From Paenibacillus sp. J31TS4 (GTDB taxonomy: Bacteria > Bacillota > Bacilli > Paenibacillales > NBRC-103111): DNA of 64,000 nucleotides. Below, one piece after another: positions 17,148 to 24,835 of this stretch. The stretch spans positions 496,001 through 560,000 of the forward strand of contig NZ_BOSI01000001.1 in assembly GCF_018403265.1 (NCBI RefSeq), given 5' to 3'. Under the pieces are notes generated by a model. That model ran no database searches and was not told where the DNA came from. It was given only the letters and a program-made list of their open reading frames with translations. The position numbers and the translations under genes are program-made. The first letter of the stretch is position 1, and each line of letters starts with the position of its first letter.

Positions 17148-17400
17148 ACGGTTAGCCCTCCTTCTCACGGTCCGCCAGCAAGACGGACGTGAACTTATTA
17201 CCTTTCCTTACCCGTTTTCAACCCTTTTCAATCTCTCCTAGGGCGATGGAATTCCGCTCCGGTAAAGCTTGGGTGCGGGGAACATCCGCCGGATCCGGCC
17301 TAAAGGGCTGTCGTCCGGCTATGTCTGTTCCGCGGACGACTGCCTCTCTCTCTGGGACGGTCCCCCTTCTTTCGCTCCTCACCAGTTTACCTGACAAAGC
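17148..17400 (-). other. Long leader between the repeat element and the small membrane gene
   Basis: About 250 bp without a convincing gene. A -10-like TAAACT lies on the minus strand near 17384-17389, right after the repeat element, so the transcript would carry a leader of roughly 230 bases. One GTG-initiated frame of about 49 codons is open but has no ribosome site. No known riboswitch motif was seen. Confidence 0.35.
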
Positions 17401-17437
17401 TTAAAGGAACATGAACGCAAACTGAACGTTAGCTGAA
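17401..17437 (-). promoter_or_regulatory. Second copy of the 11-bp repeat element
   Basis: On the minus strand TTCA recurs three times at 11-bp spacing (plus-strand TGAA at 17434, 17423, 17412), with a degenerate fourth copy TTAA at 17401. The spacing and flanking bases closely match the element at 14447-14483 upstream of the response-regulator gene. A TAAACT -10-like box follows at the same distance as GATAAT there. Confidence 0.6.
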
Positions 17438-17487
17438 AGACCGCCTTAGAACGGTCAACCCAACCCTAGGTTCAGCCCGGAAAGCAA

Positions 17488-17518
17488 AGAAAAATCCGGC
17501 TTCCAGGGAAGCCGGATT
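17488..17518 (-). terminator. Terminator of degV-like gene
   Basis: AATCCGGCTTCC and GGAAGCCGGATT form a tight hairpin followed on the minus strand by TTTTTCTTTG. Confidence 0.75.
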
Positions 17519-17522
17519 CGCG

Positions 17523-17613
17523 GGATTACTGCCGCATCAGGATAACGCCGTCGGTACGGGGACGCACCGGATTACCGCCGCATCAGGATAACGCCGACGG
17601 TGCGGGGACCGCA
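17523..17613. repeat. Tandem duplication of the degV 3' end
   Basis: About 44 bp starting at 17523 is repeated starting at 17569, with three substitutions and one indel. The second block contains the degV stop and its last codons; the first lies downstream of the stop and encodes a near-copy of the same ending (RTDGVILMRQ against RTVGVILMRR), also with a stop, but 46 bp away and so in another frame. Confidence 0.8.
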
Positions 17614-18417
17614 GTGACTGGAAATGACGCAGCCCGCCTCTGCGAGCAGGACATGGCGGAACCCTTTCTGCAGCAGAAGCTCCCTTATCTCCACCGCCGT
17701 CTCCGGATCGGCCGCATGGGCGACGAAGGCCGTCTCAGGATCAATCGCGTCCCGATCCGCCAGCATCTCGCTCAGCATTTGATCGATTGCCTTCTCCCGC
17801 TTGCCGCGGACTTTGGCGTGGAGGCCCAGCTTGCCGTCAGTCACCTTGACGATGGGCCGGATTTTGAGCAGGCTGCCGATGAAGCTGGCCAGGCCGGACA
17901 TGCGGCCGCCTTTGTGCAGATAATCGAGCGTATCGATGACGAACTGCGTCTCCACCTTGCCGCGCAGCGCGTTCACCTCTTCGGTAATGGCTGCAAGAGA
18001 CGCTCCCTGCTCGGCGAGCCGCGCGGCCCGCAGCAGGAGCAGGCCGATGCCCGTCGTCAAATTGCGGGAATCGATGACCGAGATTCGCCCTTCGGGGAAC
18101 TGGCCGGCCGCGATTCTCGCATTCTGGTTCGTCGAGGACAGCTCCGAAGAGAGACTGATATAGAGAATATCGCGGCCCTGCTCGATGTAAGGGGCGAACT
18201 TCTCCATGAAATCGGCGGGCGACGGCGCCGCCGTTTTGGGCAGCGTCCCCTTCGCCTCCACCAGCCGGAACAGCTCGCTTGGCACGATGTCGACTCCATC
18301 TTTATAAGTGCGGTCTTCAAATACCACATATAACGGCACGATGCTGATCTCGTAGCGCTCGATAAGCTCCGCCCCGAGATCGCAGGTACTGTCCGCAAAC
18401 AGTTTCACTTGTCCCAA
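17572..18417 (-). CDS. DegV-family fatty-acid-binding protein
   Basis: Cytoplasmic lipid-binding protein of 281 residues. DegV/FakB proteins hold a fatty acid for phosphorylation by the FakA kinase. The N-terminal signature is FADSTCDLGAELIE, the phosphoryl-site region contains SLSSELSSTNQNA, and the C-terminus has the conserved SHCGPRTVGV. The start is TTG at 18417, set by AGGAGG eight bases upstream. FakA is not in the window. Its 3' end is partly duplicated just past the stop. Confidence 0.9.
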   Translation of the reverse strand: MGQVKLFADSTCDLGAELIERYEISIVPLYVVFEDRTYKDGVDIVPSELFRLVEAKGTLPKTAAPSPADFMEKFAPYIEQGRDILYISLSSELSSTNQNARIAAGQFPEGRISVIDSRNLTTGIGLLLLRAARLAEQGASLAAITEEVNALRGKVETQFVIDTLDYLHKGGRMSGLASFIGSLLKIRPIVKVTDGKLGLHAKVRGKREKAIDQMLSEMLADRDAIDPETAFVAHAADPETAVEIRELLLQKGFRHVLLAEAGCVISSHCGPRTVGVILMRR

Positions 18418-18606
18418 TTCTTCATCCTCCTGAATGACCGGTCTATAGTCGTGTTCGTTCTGTTATGTATTCGGGAAGCTCCAATCCCATTATACCGGGT
18501 TTGCCAGAAAAATACTGCCCCTCTTTGGACAACTCGGCATGGCCGGTCTGCGAGCAAAGCGCTTGTCGAATGCTTGGGATAGCAAATCCAAAAACGCGAA
18601 CATGCG

Positions 18607-18635
18607 TTCACTTTTCGGGCAATTTGTGAGATAAT
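18607..18635 (+). promoter_or_regulatory. Promoter of the xerS-like gene
   Basis: TTCACT (18607-18612), 17-bp spacer, GATAAT (18630-18635). The expected transcription start near 18642 leaves a leader of about 14 bases before the GTG at 18656. Confidence 0.6.
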
Positions 18636-18655
18636 GGGAGAACGAGGTGACCTCT

Positions 18656-19735
18656 GTGAATATATTCAAGGAAAAGGCCCGGCAGGAGCTGGACAGGAAA
18701 CTGCCCCTCTTGCCCTGGTATGTCGAGAAGTATATGGATTACAAGCGGGCCGATCTGTCTCCCACCACCCTGCTGGAATATGCCCGCGATTACGAGACGT
18801 TCTTCGGCTGGATGCTCGCCGAGGGGCTCACCGAGGCTTCTCGCCCGTCCGAGATCACACTCTCCGATCTGGAGGCGCTCCGGCTGGAGAACATTGACCT
18901 CTACAAGGCGTTCCTGGCCGGGAAGAGGGACCGGACCAACGCCAAGGCGACCATCGTCCGGAAGCTCTCCTCGCTCCGCTCCTTGTTCCACTACTTGAGC
19001 CAGATCGCCGAGGACGAGAACTATTATCCGCTCCTCCGGCGCAACGTGATGGCGAAGATCGAGCTGAAGCGGACGAGCAAGGTCAGGGATATGGCGAACA
19101 AGCTTGAGGGCAAGCTGCTGCAGGAAGACGAGATCGCGTCGTTCATTGCATACATAAGAGAAGGCTACGGCCACGATGTGGAGGGCAACAAGCAGGCGCT
19201 GCACGCCTACCGGCTCAACAGGGAACGCGATGCGTCCATCATCAGCCTCATTCTGCATTCGGGACTGCGCGTGTCCGAGGTTGTCAACCTGACGGTGGAC
19301 GACGTGGACCTCGACCGCAAGCTGGTTTACGTTCACCGCAAGGGAACCCGGGAGGAAGCGTTCAAGACAGGCGTCTACTTCCGCCAGGAAGCCAAGGAAG
19401 ATCTTCTGCGCTACTTGGCCATCCGGGACGACGGCTACCGGCCCCCACGCCGGGAGAAAGCACTCTTCCTCGCCGTTCCGAACGGACAGCGGGAAGGCAA
19501 GCGCATGACCCGCCGGGCGATTCAAGAGATGGTCACCAAGTACGCCAAGCGCTTCGGCAAGCCGCATCTTCGCGTTCACCGGCTTCGCCACTCGTTCGCG
19601 ACCGATTATTACTTGCAGAACGACCTGTACAAAACGCAGGAGCAGCTCGGGCACGCTTCACCGGAAACGACCCAGCTGTATGCCCATTTGACCGACAAGA
19701 CGATGTCGAGGGCGATCGACAACCGGAGAGAGTGA
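18656..19735 (+). CDS. xerS: Tyrosine recombinase, XerS-like
   Basis: Site-specific recombinase of 359 residues. The SAM-like core-binding domain covers about 1-160 and the catalytic domain 165-355. The catalytic residues are visible: Arg in HSGLRVSEV, the beta-hairpin Lys in VHRKGT, His-x-x-Arg in HRLRHSFA, His in QLGHAS and the nucleophile Tyr in TTQLYAHL. Length and the long N-terminal domain fit XerS better than XerC/XerD (about 300). XerS resolves chromosome dimers as a single recombinase in streptococci; the role here could be the same or auxiliary. The start at GTG 18656 is chosen over GTG 18647 because AGGTGA precedes it and the promoter leaves almost no leader for the earlier one. 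Confidence 0.75.
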   Translation: MNIFKEKARQELDRKLPLLPWYVEKYMDYKRADLSPTTLLEYARDYETFFGWMLAEGLTEASRPSEITLSDLEALRLENIDLYKAFLAGKRDRTNAKATIVRKLSSLRSLFHYLSQIAEDENYYPLLRRNVMAKIELKRTSKVRDMANKLEGKLLQEDEIASFIAYIREGYGHDVEGNKQALHAYRLNRERDASIISLILHSGLRVSEVVNLTVDDVDLDRKLVYVHRKGTREEAFKTGVYFRQEAKEDLLRYLAIRDDGYRPPRREKALFLAVPNGQREGKRMTRRAIQEMVTKYAKRFGKPHLRVHRLRHSFATDYYLQNDLYKTQEQLGHASPETTQLYAHLTDKTMSRAIDNRRE

Positions 19736-19800
19736 CGGCCGCGGGTCTATCTCTCCTGCCCGCTCGCCCGCGGTCCATTCCCCTCAAGGAGGCTGCCGTT

Positions 19801-20706
19801 ATGGAGTTGGACTCCCTATATCGAACCTATCGCCCGCTTCTCTCATCCGTTGCTTATCGGATGCTCGGCTCCATTGCCGAGGCCGAGGATGCCGTGCAGG
19901 ACGTCTTCGCTGCCTTAAGCCGCGAGAAGCCCCCGGAGGTGCACCATCCTAAGGCCTACCTCGTGAAGCTGGTCACCAATCGTTCGCTCAATCTTCTCCG
20001 GTCGGCCCGCCGGCGCAGGGAGCGCTACACCGGTCCCTGGCTCCCCGAACCCGAGCTTGCTTTCTCTCCGGGGGACCTGTCCGAGGAATTCGCCCTGCGG
20101 GAGAGCTTCGGCTATGCGCTGCTCGTTCTGCTGGAGACACTGTCGCCTGCGGAGCGGGCAGTCTATGTTCTCCGCGAGTCCCTCGATTACGAATACGGAG
20201 AGATCGCCGGCATGCTGGGGAAGAATGAGGCGGCCTGCCGAAAGCTGCTTAGCCGTGCCCGTGCGAAGCTCGGCAAGCGGGACGCCGAGTCGGATTCCGT
20301 CCCATCGGGTGATGCGGAGCCCTATGTTCGGGCGTTCGCGGATGCTCTCCGCACGGGGGAGTTCGAGCCGTTCCTCGGTCTGCTCGCCGACGACGCCGTA
20401 CTGATCAGCGACGGCGGAGGCAAGGTACGTTCCGCCCTCTTCCCGATCCTGGGCAAAGCGCGGATCCACGCATTCTTCGCCGGTCTTCGGGCCAAAGGCT
20501 CCCTGCAGGGCGAGCTCCGGGCAGTTTGGCTGAGCGGCCAGAGAGGCTGGCTGCTCGTCCGGCCGCCGCTTCATCCGATCGCAATATGCTTCGGCCCCGG
20601 AGCCGGAGACCGAGCGGATCGCGTCTATCTCGTGACGAATCCGGACAAATTGACGAGAATGAGCGCCGACCGGTCACAGATTCGGCCTCTTCCGTGTCTT
20701 AGATAG
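19801..20706 (+). CDS. ECF41-type sigma factor (SigJ-like) with SnoaL extension
   Basis: Extracytoplasmic-function sigma factor of 301 residues. Region 2 covers about 8-72 (YRMLGSIAEAEDAVQDVF), region 4 about 105-158 (SPAERAVYVLRESLDYEYGE, helix-turn-helix near GMLGKNEAACRKLLSRARAKL). A SnoaL-like extension follows, containing the two ECF41 hallmarks DGGGK (linker) and NPDKL (near the C-terminus), which regulate sigma activity in place of an anti-sigma factor. AAGGAGG lies eight bases from the ATG. The next gene is the typical ECF41 partner, a carboxymuconolactone-decarboxylase-family protein. Confidence 0.92.
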   Translation: MELDSLYRTYRPLLSSVAYRMLGSIAEAEDAVQDVFAALSREKPPEVHHPKAYLVKLVTNRSLNLLRSARRRRERYTGPWLPEPELAFSPGDLSEEFALRESFGYALLVLLETLSPAERAVYVLRESLDYEYGEIAGMLGKNEAACRKLLSRARAKLGKRDAESDSVPSGDAEPYVRAFADALRTGEFEPFLGLLADDAVLISDGGGKVRSALFPILGKARIHAFFAGLRAKGSLQGELRAVWLSGQRGWLLVRPPLHPIAICFGPGAGDRADRVYLVTNPDKLTRMSADRSQIRPLPCLR

Positions 20707-20739
20707 CGTAAGCCATTCGAAGACAGGGAGGAACCAACC

Positions 20740-21198
20740 ATGCAAATGAGAATGAACCACCGCAATGTAAACCCGGAGCTGCTCCGGACGATGATGGGGC
20801 TCGAGAGCTTCGTCAAGGGGACCGGACTGGATCCGGTCCTGTATGAGCTGATCAAGATTCGCGCTTCCCAGATTAACGGCTGCGCCTACTGCCTCGACAT
20901 GCATACTCGGGATCTGCGTAAGATGGGAGAGACCGAGCAGCGCGTCTTCCTGATCCCCGTCTGGCGGGAAGCGCCTTGCTATAGCCCCAAGGAGAAGGCC
21001 GTGCTGGAGCTGACAGAAGCCGTCACCCTTATTGCGGACGGCGGCGTGCCGGACGATCTCTACAGCCGGGTCCGCGAGCAGCTGTCCGAGCAGGAGTACT
21101 TGGCCGTCGTCATGGCGATCAATACGATCAATTGCTGGAACCGGATCGGCATCGCGAACGGTCTTTTCCCTGGCTGCTACGAGAAGCAGCCGGAGTAG
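20740..21198 (+). CDS. Carboxymuconolactone decarboxylase/AhpD-family protein (ECF41 partner)
   Basis: Small all-helical protein of 152 residues with the AhpD-like redox motif CAYCLDMH (Cys-x-x-Cys then His), so it probably acts as a peroxidase-like or thiol oxidoreductase. It begins 33 bp after the ECF41 gene, preceded by GGGAGG. Across bacteria ECF41 sigma factors control a gene of this CMD/oxidoreductase/epimerase group, usually from a promoter of their own; the 33-bp gap here is too small for a separate promoter, so co-transcription is more likely. Confidence 0.9.
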   Translation: MQMRMNHRNVNPELLRTMMGLESFVKGTGLDPVLYELIKIRASQINGCAYCLDMHTRDLRKMGETEQRVFLIPVWREAPCYSPKEKAVLELTEAVTLIADGGVPDDLYSRVREQLSEQEYLAVVMAINTINCWNRIGIANGLFPGCYEKQPE

Positions 21199-21233
21199 CG
21201 GCCGTCTTGGCTGCATCGGCAGCCGCATAATCG

Positions 21234-21267
21234 AAACGCCCGCGAGCTAGCCTCGCGGGCGTTTTTT
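21234..21267 (+). terminator. Terminator of the ECF41 operon
   Basis: AAACGCCCGCGAG and CTCGCGGGCGTTT form a long GC-rich stem around CTAGC, followed by a T run. It separates the operon from the tandem repeat array. Confidence 0.85.
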
Positions 21268-21279
21268 GGGTTGGGAAGC

Positions 21280-21640
21280 GGAACGCGTGTGGCTTTTTCT
21301 CACCTTCGGGCGAAACGCCTTTGGCTTTTCCTTCCCTTACGGGCGGAACGCCTTTCGCTTTTCCTTTCCTTACGGGCGGAACGCTTTTGGCTTTTCCTTC
21401 CCTTCGGCGGAACGCCTTTTGCTTTTTCTCACGTTCGTGCGGAACGTCTTTGGCTTTTCCTTCCCTTACGGGCGGAACGCCTTTGGCTTTTCCTTACGTT
21501 CGTGCGAAACGCCTTTGGCTTATTCTCACGTTCGTGCGAAACGCCTTTGGCTTTTCCTTCCCTTCGGGCGGAACGCCTTTTGCTTTTTCTCACGTTCGTG
21601 CGAAACGCCTTTGGCTTTTCCTCACGTTCGGGCGGAACGC
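21280..21640. repeat. Degenerate tandem repeat array, 11 units of 31-33 bp
   Basis: Units begin with GGAACGCC or GAAACGCC at 21280, 21312, 21345, 21378, 21409, 21441, 21474, 21506, 21538, 21570 and 21602, and a last partial unit starts at 21634. Each has the core ACGCCTTTGGCTTTT and ends in one of two versions, CCTTACGGGC-like or CACGTTCGTGC-like. Units 5 and 10 are identical, so blocks have been copied. Each core holds a small GCC-TTT-GGC hairpin and the unit junction a CGTTC/GAACG one. All three plus frames are open but there is no ribosome site or start, so I regard it as non-coding. It lies between a terminator and the stop of the LysM gene, 13 bp from the latter. Confidence 0.9.
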
Positions 21641-21652
21641 GTCAGTTCCTGC

Positions 21653-22435
21653 TTACTTGTCCAGAATATAGACCTTGACGTTTTGAATACCGAAATCGCT
21701 GACGGTTTGCGGGCTGCCCGGCATGAAGATATCAATGCGGTTTCCTTTAATGGCGCCCCCTTGGTCCGTTGCCTTGGCGATCATGCCGCCCTTGGGCAGG
21801 TTCGGGTTCGAGTAGCCAGTAATGTAGACGGTCGCATTCATCGGAATGACCGAAGGATCGACCGCGATCGTCCCGAGCTTGAGCGGATTGCCGAAGTAAT
21901 CCACCGGACCCCAGCCGCCGTTCTCTTCCGGCGCGGACGAATAAGCGGTCGCGGTTATGTTAAGCGCTTTGGAGAAGGAGTGGCTCTCTCCGCTTGCGGT
22001 TTTGACTATGTTGCCTGCCGCTGCTGCCGGCTTGGCCGGTGCCGTGGAGACTGCCTTGACGCCAGTAGGCAAATTGATGGTCAGCCCAGCATAGAGATTT
22101 AGAGGGTCCCGTCCAGGATTCGCGGCGACCAGCTGATCGAGCGGCAGGTTCTTGCTCCGCGAGATGGTCCAGAACGTCTCTCCGTCCTTCACCGTATAGG
22201 TCTCGGGCAGGCGGATGGCTTGTCCGGGCTGCAGATTCATCGGGTCTGTGCCATGGTTAAGGCTAAGGAGCAGGTCGAGCGGAATTTGCTTGGCCTGTGC
22301 CACCTTCCAGAACGTATCGTCCTGTTTGATCTCGTAAGTGGCGGCGGCCGCCGAAGCGGACGGGACGGCTATTCCCGCTCCCAATACGGCGGATAAAGAT
22401 AGAAGAACGGATGCTTTTTTGAGGCTAAGTGTCAT
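21653..22435 (-). CDS. Secreted LysM and 3D-domain cell-wall protein
   Basis: Secreted peptidoglycan-associated protein of 260 residues: Sec signal peptide (1 to about 30, ending PSASAAAA), two LysM domains (about 33-77, YEIKQDDTFWKVAQA; and 79-124, YTVKDGETFWTISRS), a linker, and a C-terminal 3D domain (about 158-260; TATAYSSAPEENGGWG, GTIAVDPSVIP, DIFMPGS). The 3D domain is shared with YocH-, YuiC- and RpfB-like muralytic enzymes; the pair of Asp residues in VDP and DIF are the expected active-site acids. AAAGGAG precedes the ATG by six bases. A c-di-AMP riboswitch in its leader ties expression to osmotic and wall status. Confidence 0.9.
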   Translation of the reverse strand: MTLSLKKASVLLSLSAVLGAGIAVPSASAAAATYEIKQDDTFWKVAQAKQIPLDLLLSLNHGTDPMNLQPGQAIRLPETYTVKDGETFWTISRSKNLPLDQLVAANPGRDPLNLYAGLTINLPTGVKAVSTAPAKPAAAAGNIVKTASGESHSFSKALNITATAYSSAPEENGGWGPVDYFGNPLKLGTIAVDPSVIPMNATVYITGYSNPNLPKGGMIAKATDQGGAIKGNRIDIFMPGSPQTVSDFGIQNVKVYILDK

Positions 22436-22449
22436 GACAGTCTCCTTTT

Positions 22450-22605
22450 ATGGCGCCTACGAGGTTAGTTGTCGGGTTCGGAATGAGGAGCCATCCCTAC
22501 CGGCGCGAGCCGGATTCACCCCTTAGCCCGGTTTTTGGTCCGGACAGGTCGTTCCCCCGCACCCCAATCGGTAGAAAATTTTGGGGCTTCGGCGGTATCA
22601 GTGTA
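22450..22605 (-). ncRNA. Cyclic di-AMP riboswitch (ydaO-yuaA type)
   Basis: The minus-strand leader of the LysM/3D gene contains the family's conserved segments in order: CGCCGAA, GGGGAACGACC in place of the usual GGGGAACC, GGGGTGAATCC, GGTAGGG, and the highly conserved GAACCCGAC followed by AGCTAACCTCGTAGGC-like bases (here AACTAACCTCGTAGGC). The aptamer ends about 15 bases before the start codon. ydaO riboswitches usually switch off wall hydrolase and potassium-transport genes when c-di-AMP is high. I did not identify a separate terminator; occlusion of the ribosome site is possible. Confidence 0.92.
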
Positions 22606-22668
22606 CCATAGGTCTGATAAGCGGTTTCAACGAACAAAATCTGGAAACGGTCTTCTACAGGACATACA

Positions 22669-22682
22669 TAAAAACGTTTTCA
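22669..22682. promoter_or_regulatory. cre site overlapping the cstA -35 box
   Basis: TAAAAACGTTTTCA differs from the ideal TGAAAACGTTTTCA at one base and includes the whole -35 hexamer. Two weaker cre-like stretches lie upstream (22617-22630 and 22642-22655). This position should give direct repression by CcpA. Confidence 0.6.
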
Positions 22683-22705
22683 TTTGTCTGAGCTTGCTAT
22701 ATAAT
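22677..22705 (+). promoter_or_regulatory. Promoter of cstA
   Basis: TTTTCA (22677-22682), 17-bp spacer, perfect TATAAT (22700-22705). Confidence 0.7.
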
Positions 22706-22750
22706 ACAGAGCAAGTTTCACCTACCTAACAACAAGCGGGAGGAATGACG

Positions 22751-24835
22751 GTGATCAAAAAACGTTTGCTTTCTTACCTGGTTTGGGGCTTCATTGCCGC
22801 TTTGGGAGCCTGTGCCTTCGGGGTGCTGGCGCTGAAGCGCGGCGAGACGATCAATGCCATTTGGCTGGTCGTGGCCGCCGTCTCGATTTATGCAATCGCT
22901 TACAGGTTCTACAGCAAATTTCTGGCCTACAAAGTCTTCCAGCTTGACGACAGCCGCAAAACGCCGGCGGAGCTCAACAATGACGGCAAGGATTACGTGC
23001 CGACCAATCGCTGGGTGCTGTTCGGCCACCATTTTGCGGCGATAGCCGGAGCGGGGCCGCTGGTCGGACCTGTGCTGGCCGCCCAGATGGGGTACCTGCC
23101 CGGAACGCTCTGGATCGTCGTCGGCGTCGTCCTGGCCGGAGCGGTCCAGGATTTTATCATCCTGTTCGCCTCGGTGCGCAGGAACGGCAAGACGCTCGGC
23201 GAAATAGTGAAGGACGAAATCGGCCCGTTCGCGGGAGGCGTAGCCAAAATCGGCATTCTCGGCATCATGATTATCCTGCTCGCCGTCCTGGCGCTTGTCG
23301 TCGTGAAAGCGCTTGTCGGCAGCCCGTGGGGCATGTTCACCATCGCCGCGACAATTCCGATCGCCGTCCTGATGGGTGTCTACATGCGGTACATACGGCC
23401 GGGACGGGTCGGCGAGGCGTCGATTATCGGCTTCGTGCTCCTGATCGCCGCCCTCGTCGGCGGGCAGGCGGTTTCGGAGAGCCCTACGCTCGCTCCTCTG
23501 TTCAACCTGAAGGGCGAAACGATCGCGCTGCTCATGATCGGCTACGGCATCGTCGCTTCGGTGCTGCCGGTCTGGCTGCTGCTCGCTCCCCGGGATTACC
23601 TCAGCACGTTCATGAAGGTCGGCACAATGGGCGGCCTCGCCATCGGCATCTTCATCGTCGCACCGGAGCTGCATATGCCTGCACTAACCAAATTCATTGA
23701 CGGAACGGGACCGGTCTTTGCGGGCAACCTCTTCCCCTTCCTCTTCATCACGATTGCCTGCGGCTCCGTCTCGGGCTTCCATGCCTTGATCAGCTCGGGG
23801 ACGACCCCCAAAATGCTGGAACGGGAGACGCATGCCCGCTCGATCGGATACGGCGCCATGCTGACCGAATCGTTCGTAGCCATCATGGCGATGATCGCAG
23901 CCTGCGTCCTTACGCCGGGCACCTACTTCGCGATCAATAGCAGCGCAGCCGTCATCGGTACGGACGCCGCCAGCGCGGCGGCCACGATCTCCTCGTGGGG
24001 CTTTAAGATTACACCGCAGGAGCTGACGGAGACGGCAGCTGCAATCGGAGAATCGACGATTCTATCCCGGACTGGCGGCGCCCCGACGCTCGCCATCGGC
24101 ATGGCGCACATCCTTTCGAATGTGATCGGCGGCAAGGCGCTGATGGCGATGTGGTACCACTTTGCCATCCTGTTCGAAGCGTTGTTCATCCTGACGACCA
24201 TCGACGCGGGAACCCGGGTCGGGCGGTTCATCATTCAGGAGATTCTCGGCAGCGTTTACAAGCCGCTCGGCAAGACGGATGCGTTCTTCCCGAATCTGCT
24301 GGCCACCGTGCTGTGCGCCTTCGGCTGGGGGTACTTCCTGTATCAGGGGGTTGTTGACCCGCTCGGCGGCATCAACTCGCTCTGGGCACTCTTCGGTATC
24401 TCGAACCAGATGCTCGCCGGCATCGCGCTGCTGCTCGGGACAACGATTCTGTTCAAGATGGGCAAGAAGGCGTATGCCTGGGTGGGACTTGTACCGAGTG
24501 CCTTCCTGCTGGCCGTCACGATGACGGCGGGCATGCAGAAGATCTTCCACCCCGATTCGTCCATCGGCTTCCTCTCTCAGGCAGCCAAGTACAAGGCCAA
24601 GCTGAATGCTGGAGAGCTGCTTGCCCCGGCCAAGACGGCGGGCCAGATGCAGCAGATTATTACGAACAACTATGTCAATGCGGTGCTGTGCGGCTTTTTC
24701 ATGGTGTGCGTGCTGCTGGTGCTCATCGCCTCGCTGCGTATCTGGATCAAGGCGATCAACAACCAGCCGCTCAAGCTGCACGAGTCCCCGCTCGTGCCGA
24801 GAACGAATTCAATCGGAGGAGGAAAAGCTCTATGA
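22751..24835 (+). CDS. cstA: Carbon starvation protein A (peptide/pyruvate transporter family)
   Basis: Polytopic membrane transporter of about 694 residues with at least 16 predicted helices. Family marks include FGHHFAAIAGAGPLVGPVLA near the N-terminus, the motif FHALISSGTTPKM and DAGTRVGRF in the second half. CstA-family proteins import peptides or pyruvate under carbon limitation. The start is set at GTG 22751 because GGGAGG lies seven bases upstream; the ATG at 22745 is almost in contact with it. A cre site covers the promoter, and a YbdD-like gene follows with ATGA overlap, exactly the E. coli cstA-ybdD pairing. Confidence 0.93.
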   Translation: MIKKRLLSYLVWGFIAALGACAFGVLALKRGETINAIWLVVAAVSIYAIAYRFYSKFLAYKVFQLDDSRKTPAELNNDGKDYVPTNRWVLFGHHFAAIAGAGPLVGPVLAAQMGYLPGTLWIVVGVVLAGAVQDFIILFASVRRNGKTLGEIVKDEIGPFAGGVAKIGILGIMIILLAVLALVVVKALVGSPWGMFTIAATIPIAVLMGVYMRYIRPGRVGEASIIGFVLLIAALVGGQAVSESPTLAPLFNLKGETIALLMIGYGIVASVLPVWLLLAPRDYLSTFMKVGTMGGLAIGIFIVAPELHMPALTKFIDGTGPVFAGNLFPFLFITIACGSVSGFHALISSGTTPKMLERETHARSIGYGAMLTESFVAIMAMIAACVLTPGTYFAINSSAAVIGTDAASAAATISSWGFKITPQELTETAAAIGESTILSRTGGAPTLAIGMAHILSNVIGGKALMAMWYHFAILFEALFILTTIDAGTRVGRFIIQEILGSVYKPLGKTDAFFPNLLATVLCAFGWGYFLYQGVVDPLGGINSLWALFGISNQMLAGIALLLGTTILFKMGKKAYAWVGLVPSAFLLAVTMTAGMQKIFHPDSSIGFLSQAAKYKAKLNAGELLAPAKTAGQMQQIITNNYVNAVLCGFFMVCVLLVLIASLRIWIKAINNQPLKLHESPLVPRTNSIGGGKAL

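Noticed and set aside
17270-17395. 49-codon GTG frame in the leader of the small membrane protein
   Set aside because: There is no ribosome site and the composition is not protein-like.
21280-21640. CRISPR array
   Set aside because: The units are contiguous with no unique spacers, vary in length and sequence, and no cas genes are present.
21266-22102. Repeat protein translated from the plus strand of the tandem array
   Set aside because: All three plus frames are open only because the repeat lacks stop trinucleotides; unit lengths of 31-33 bp break the frame, there is no ribosome site, and the frame runs antisense into the LysM gene.
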